Positions 62,017 to 64,000 of a stretch of DNA of 64,000 nucleotides are shown here, piece after piece. The position numbers were made by a program, and so were the translations under genes. This DNA is from an uncultured Pelagibacteraceae bacterium. GTDB taxonomy: Bacteria; Pseudomonadota; Alphaproteobacteria; Pelagibacterales; Pelagibacteraceae. The DNA lies in the NCBI GenBank assembly GCA_902563435.1, contig CACEXE010000002.1, positions 45,131 to 109,130 on the forward strand, in the 5' to 3' direction. Positions within the stretch are counted from its first letter, which is position 1; the number at the start of each line of letters is the position of its first letter. Under the pieces are notes generated by a model, which had not been told where the DNA came from, did not search any database, and saw nothing but the letters and a program-made list of their open reading frames with translations.

Positions 62017-62840
62017 TAAATATTTATATCTATTTCTTTGATACTAGATACAGGTCCTTTCATATGAATTTGTTGACTTTCATCAATAGAAATTACTAAT
62101 TTTCCTAAACCGAATTCAATTTCAGTTCTAGAATTTTCTAATTTTTCTAAATTTGCGGCCACTGCTGTTGCGCACGCAGCAGTTCCACATGCTTTTGTTA
62201 AACCTGCACCTCTTTCCCAAACTTTAATTTTATAATGATTTTCACTTAATTTTTGAGCAAGGGTGAAATTACATTTTTCTGGAAAAAATTCATGATTTTC
62301 GATCTTAGGTCCAATTTTTTCTAAATTGAAATTTTCTACATCATTTACAAAAAAAATAGCATGAGGATTACCTACGTTAATAGCTATACCACCACTCAAT
62401 GCTTGGTTATTGTTATCTTCTATAATAATTCCTAAATTTTTAGTGTCTAGTTTTTTAGATAAAGGAATTTCATTCCAATTAGTTTTTGGTACACCAATTA
62501 TTGTTTCAACTTGACCATCTTCAAGTAACTTTGAATTCAACTGTTTTGATGCTACTTGAACGCTTATATTTTTTGTATTTTTTTCTTTTGATAATAAAAA
62601 GGCTACACATCTTGTACCGTTTCCACATGCGTCAGCTGCCGAACCATCAGAATTATAAAACTCTAGATCAGCATCAGCATTATCACTGTTGTTAATATAG
62701 ACTAGTTGGTCACAACCAATAAAGTTTCGATCACAAATTTTAATAATTTGATCCTTGTTTAATTCCACATTATTTGACCTATTATCAATAATTACAAAAT
62801 CATTTCCAAGACCATCCATTTTAAAAGCTTTAAATTCCAT
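62016..62840 (-). CDS. dapF: Diaminopimelate epimerase
   Basis: The 274-residue enzyme begins KMDGLGNDFVIID. Its two catalytic cysteines lie in NSDGSAADACGNGTRC and GAGLTKACGTAACAT. It converts LL- to meso-diaminopimelate for lysine and peptidoglycan. It overlaps ftsY by one base. The mtaB-type gene often found between dapF and ftsY in other alphaproteobacteria is absent here. Confidence 0.97.
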   Translation of the reverse strand: MEFKAFKMDGLGNDFVIIDNRSNNVELNKDQIIKICDRNFIGCDQLVYINNSDNADADLEFYNSDGSAADACGNGTRCVAFLLSKEKNTKNISVQVASKQLNSKLLEDGQVETIIGVPKTNWNEIPLSKKLDTKNLGIIIEDNNNQALSGGIAINVGNPHAIFFVNDVENFNLEKIGPKIENHEFFPEKCNFTLAQKLSENHYKIKVWERGAGLTKACGTAACATAVAANLEKLENSRTEIEFGLGKLVISIDESQQIHMKGPVSSIKEIDINI

Positions 62841-62864
62841 ATACTTCAGTATTTAACTTATTTA

Positions 62865-62890
62865 TTGACATTTTGAACCTCTATTATAGT
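62865..62890 (+). promoter_or_regulatory. Promoter candidate for ffh
   Basis: A consensus TTGACA (62865-62870) is followed by an AT-rich TATTATAGT (62882-62890) that could supply the -10 box, though the spacing is short for TATAGT. Transcription would begin near 62893, just at the first helix of the structured leader. It lies in the 160-bp dapF-ffh divergent gap. Confidence 0.45.
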
Positions 62891-62891
62891 T

Positions 62892-62984
62892 TATCGCCGT
62901 TTCCGCAAAATACAGCAATTTGCGGTGTCTTTGGTAACAAAGAGATCGACACCAGTCAGCGAGAGTTCGCCCACTGGTGCGATA
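62892..62984 (+). ncRNA. Structured ffh leader, four-helix junction (candidate cis-regulatory RNA)
   Basis: Four helices pack without gaps. P1 pairs TATCGC (62892-62897) with GCGATA (62979-62984). P2 pairs CCGCAAA (62903-62909) with TTTGCGG (62919-62925). P3 pairs TGTC (62926-62929) with GACA (62948-62951) and holds TTTG-GTAA-CAAA with a GNRA-type loop. P4 pairs CCAGT (62952-62956) with ACTGG (62973-62977) and holds GCGA-GAGT-TCGC. The GTAA loop favours the + strand. The block is GC-richer than its surroundings and ends 16 bases before the ffh ATG, which has no clear Shine-Dalgarno. The class is not recognised. Confidence 0.6.
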
Positions 62985-63000
62985 CTTGCTGGATGTGATT

Positions 63001-64000
63001 ATGTTTGAAAATTTAACAAATAAATTTGAAGAAATATTTTCTTCTTTAAAAAAGGCGCCTTCGCTTGATGAAAAGCAAGTAGATGAGGGTTTAAGAGAGA
63101 TTAGGCTTGCTCTTTTAGAAGCGGATGTATCTTTAGAGGTTGTAAAAGAATTTATAAATAGAGTGAAACCAAAAGCTCTTGGTCAAGAGATTGTCAGATC
63201 AACTTCACCCGGACAGATGGTAGTTAAAGTTGTTAACGATGAGTTAATTTCTTTCTTAGGGGATAAAAATTCTGATATTGAATTAAATGCAGTACCTCCT
63301 GTTCCAGTGATGTTAGTTGGGTTACAGGGTTCTGGAAAAACTACAACTACAGCTAAGTTAGCAAGATTTTTAGAGGCTAACAAAAAGAAAAAAGTTATGA
63401 TGGCTAGTCTAGACGTTTACAGACCTGCTGCACAAGAACAACTAAGACTTTTGGGTGAGCAAAATAATATAATAACGCTTCCAGTCATCAAAGATCAACT
63501 TCCTGCAGATATTTGTAGAAGAGCGATTAGTGCTGCTAATCTTAATGGAGCAGATGTAATTCTATTTGATACAGCTGGAAGAACTCAGATTGATTTACAA
63601 ATGATGAGTGAGATTAAACAAATTGAAAGTATTATAAACCCGTCAGAAACAATTCTTGTTGCAGATTCTTTGACTGGGCAAGTAGCTGCCAATGTAGCTA
63701 AAGAATTTAAAAGTACAGTAAATCTAACAGGTATTATTCTTACAAGATCAGATGGTGATGGAAGAGGTGGAGCAGCATTAAGTATGAAATATGTTGCAGA
63801 TGTTCCAATTAAATTTTTAGGAGTTGGTGAAAAGATAGAAAATTTTGAAGTTTTTCACCCAGACAGAATTGCCAATAGAATTTTAGGTATGGGAGATATT
63901 GTTTCCCTTGTTGAAAAGGCTGCAGAAGATCTAGATGAAGAAAAATTAAAAAAAACAGAGGAAAAATTAAAAAAAGGTCAGTTCTCGTTAGAAGATTATC
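63001..64000 (+). CDS. ffh: Signal recognition particle protein Ffh, 3' end outside window
   Basis: The frame is open to the window end, giving the first 333 residues. The start MFENLTNKFEEIF is typical. G-domain motifs are present: GLQGSGKTTTTAKLA, SLDVYRPAAQEQL, DTAGRTQIDLQ, TRSDGDGRGGAALS and GVGEKIENFEVF. The conserved TKLDG lysine position reads TRSDG. The methionine-rich M domain lies beyond the window. It binds 4.5S RNA and signal sequences and works with FtsY, whose gene is close by. The leader is unusually structured. Confidence 0.97.
   Translation, partial: MFENLTNKFEEIFSSLKKAPSLDEKQVDEGLREIRLALLEADVSLEVVKEFINRVKPKALGQEIVRSTSPGQMVVKVVNDELISFLGDKNSDIELNAVPPVPVMLVGLQGSGKTTTTAKLARFLEANKKKKVMMASLDVYRPAAQEQLRLLGEQNNIITLPVIKDQLPADICRRAISAANLNGADVILFDTAGRTQIDLQMMSEIKQIESIINPSETILVADSLTGQVAANVAKEFKSTVNLTGIILTRSDGDGRGGAALSMKYVADVPIKFLGVGEKIENFEVFHPDRIANRILGMGDIVSLVEKAAEDLDEEKLKKTEEKLKKGQFSLEDY

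Noticed and set aside
62892..63000. 4.5S/SRP RNA gene or cobalamin riboswitch before ffh
   Set aside because: The conserved SRP domain IV core with GGAA loop is absent on both strands. AGTCAGCGAGAGTTCGCC only loosely recalls a B12 box and the rest of that riboswitch is missing.
1..64000. CRISPR array
   Set aside because: No regularly spaced long repeats and no cas genes were seen; the only tandem repeats are the 7-bp iterons.

Overview
The window is a piece of a very AT-rich (about 30% GC by eye), tightly packed alphaproteobacterial genome. Intergenic gaps are mostly under 60 bases, stop and start codons often overlap, and the gene set fits SAR11 / Candidatus Pelagibacter: a TRAP transporter, an ABC transporter with two ATPases, Acs plus an acetate-type symporter, a ccm cluster, DUF2794, IalB and several TPR-sulfotransferases. 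The lineage call is inference from composition and content.

The outstanding region is a 5.4 kb integrated element at 1385-6783, inserted in a tRNA-Gly(GCC) gene. A 41-bp copy of the tRNA 5' half (1385-1425) marks the left end and the complete tRNA (6784-6858) the right end. Between them lie a tyrosine integrase, a 504-bp non-coding stretch with tandem 7-bp iterons, two small unknown genes, a primase-like/RepA-like helicase fusion, a phage terminase small subunit, and two more small unknown genes. There is no large terminase, capsid or tail gene, so it looks like a very small phage satellite that replicates itself and diverts packaging of an unknown helper phage. Integration splits the tRNA in its 5' half: the host tRNA promoter now reads into the integrase, and the element supplies the new tRNA 5' half and promoter. 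TPR genes flank it on both sides.

8-31 kb is mostly core metabolism: phhB; the rpe-heparinase-purH operon; a YggT protein; a DUF4212/acetate-type symporter pair; acs; an EVE protein; a TPR-sulfotransferase; tsaD with a 40-residue basic ORF behind it; hemC-hemD; MscS; folD; a secreted metallo-hydrolase; a photolyase-like protein with its domains apparently in swapped order; argG; IalB; an aldo/keto reductase; Bax-inhibitor-1; DUF2794; and yciB. 31.6-36.7 kb holds hspQ, the cytochrome c maturation cluster ccmCDEFGH and a PagL-like deacylase.

36.7-60 kb is a catabolic and uptake region for small hydroxy/keto acids and polyols. It holds two tandem FMN 2-hydroxyacid dehydrogenases, an aminotransferase, a GlcD-like oxidase, a D-2-hydroxyacid dehydrogenase, an alcohol dehydrogenase, a GlpSTPQV-like ABC transporter whose two ATPases carry complementary lesions, and a TakP-like TRAP system whose large permease has a 330-residue C-terminal extension. 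An oxalyl-CoA-synthetase-like ligase, a ketopantoate-reductase-like enzyme, a gamma-glutamyltransferase and an MFS carrier follow. The window ends with ftsY and dapF facing ffh. The ffh leader folds on paper into a neat four-helix junction RNA that I cannot assign to a known class.
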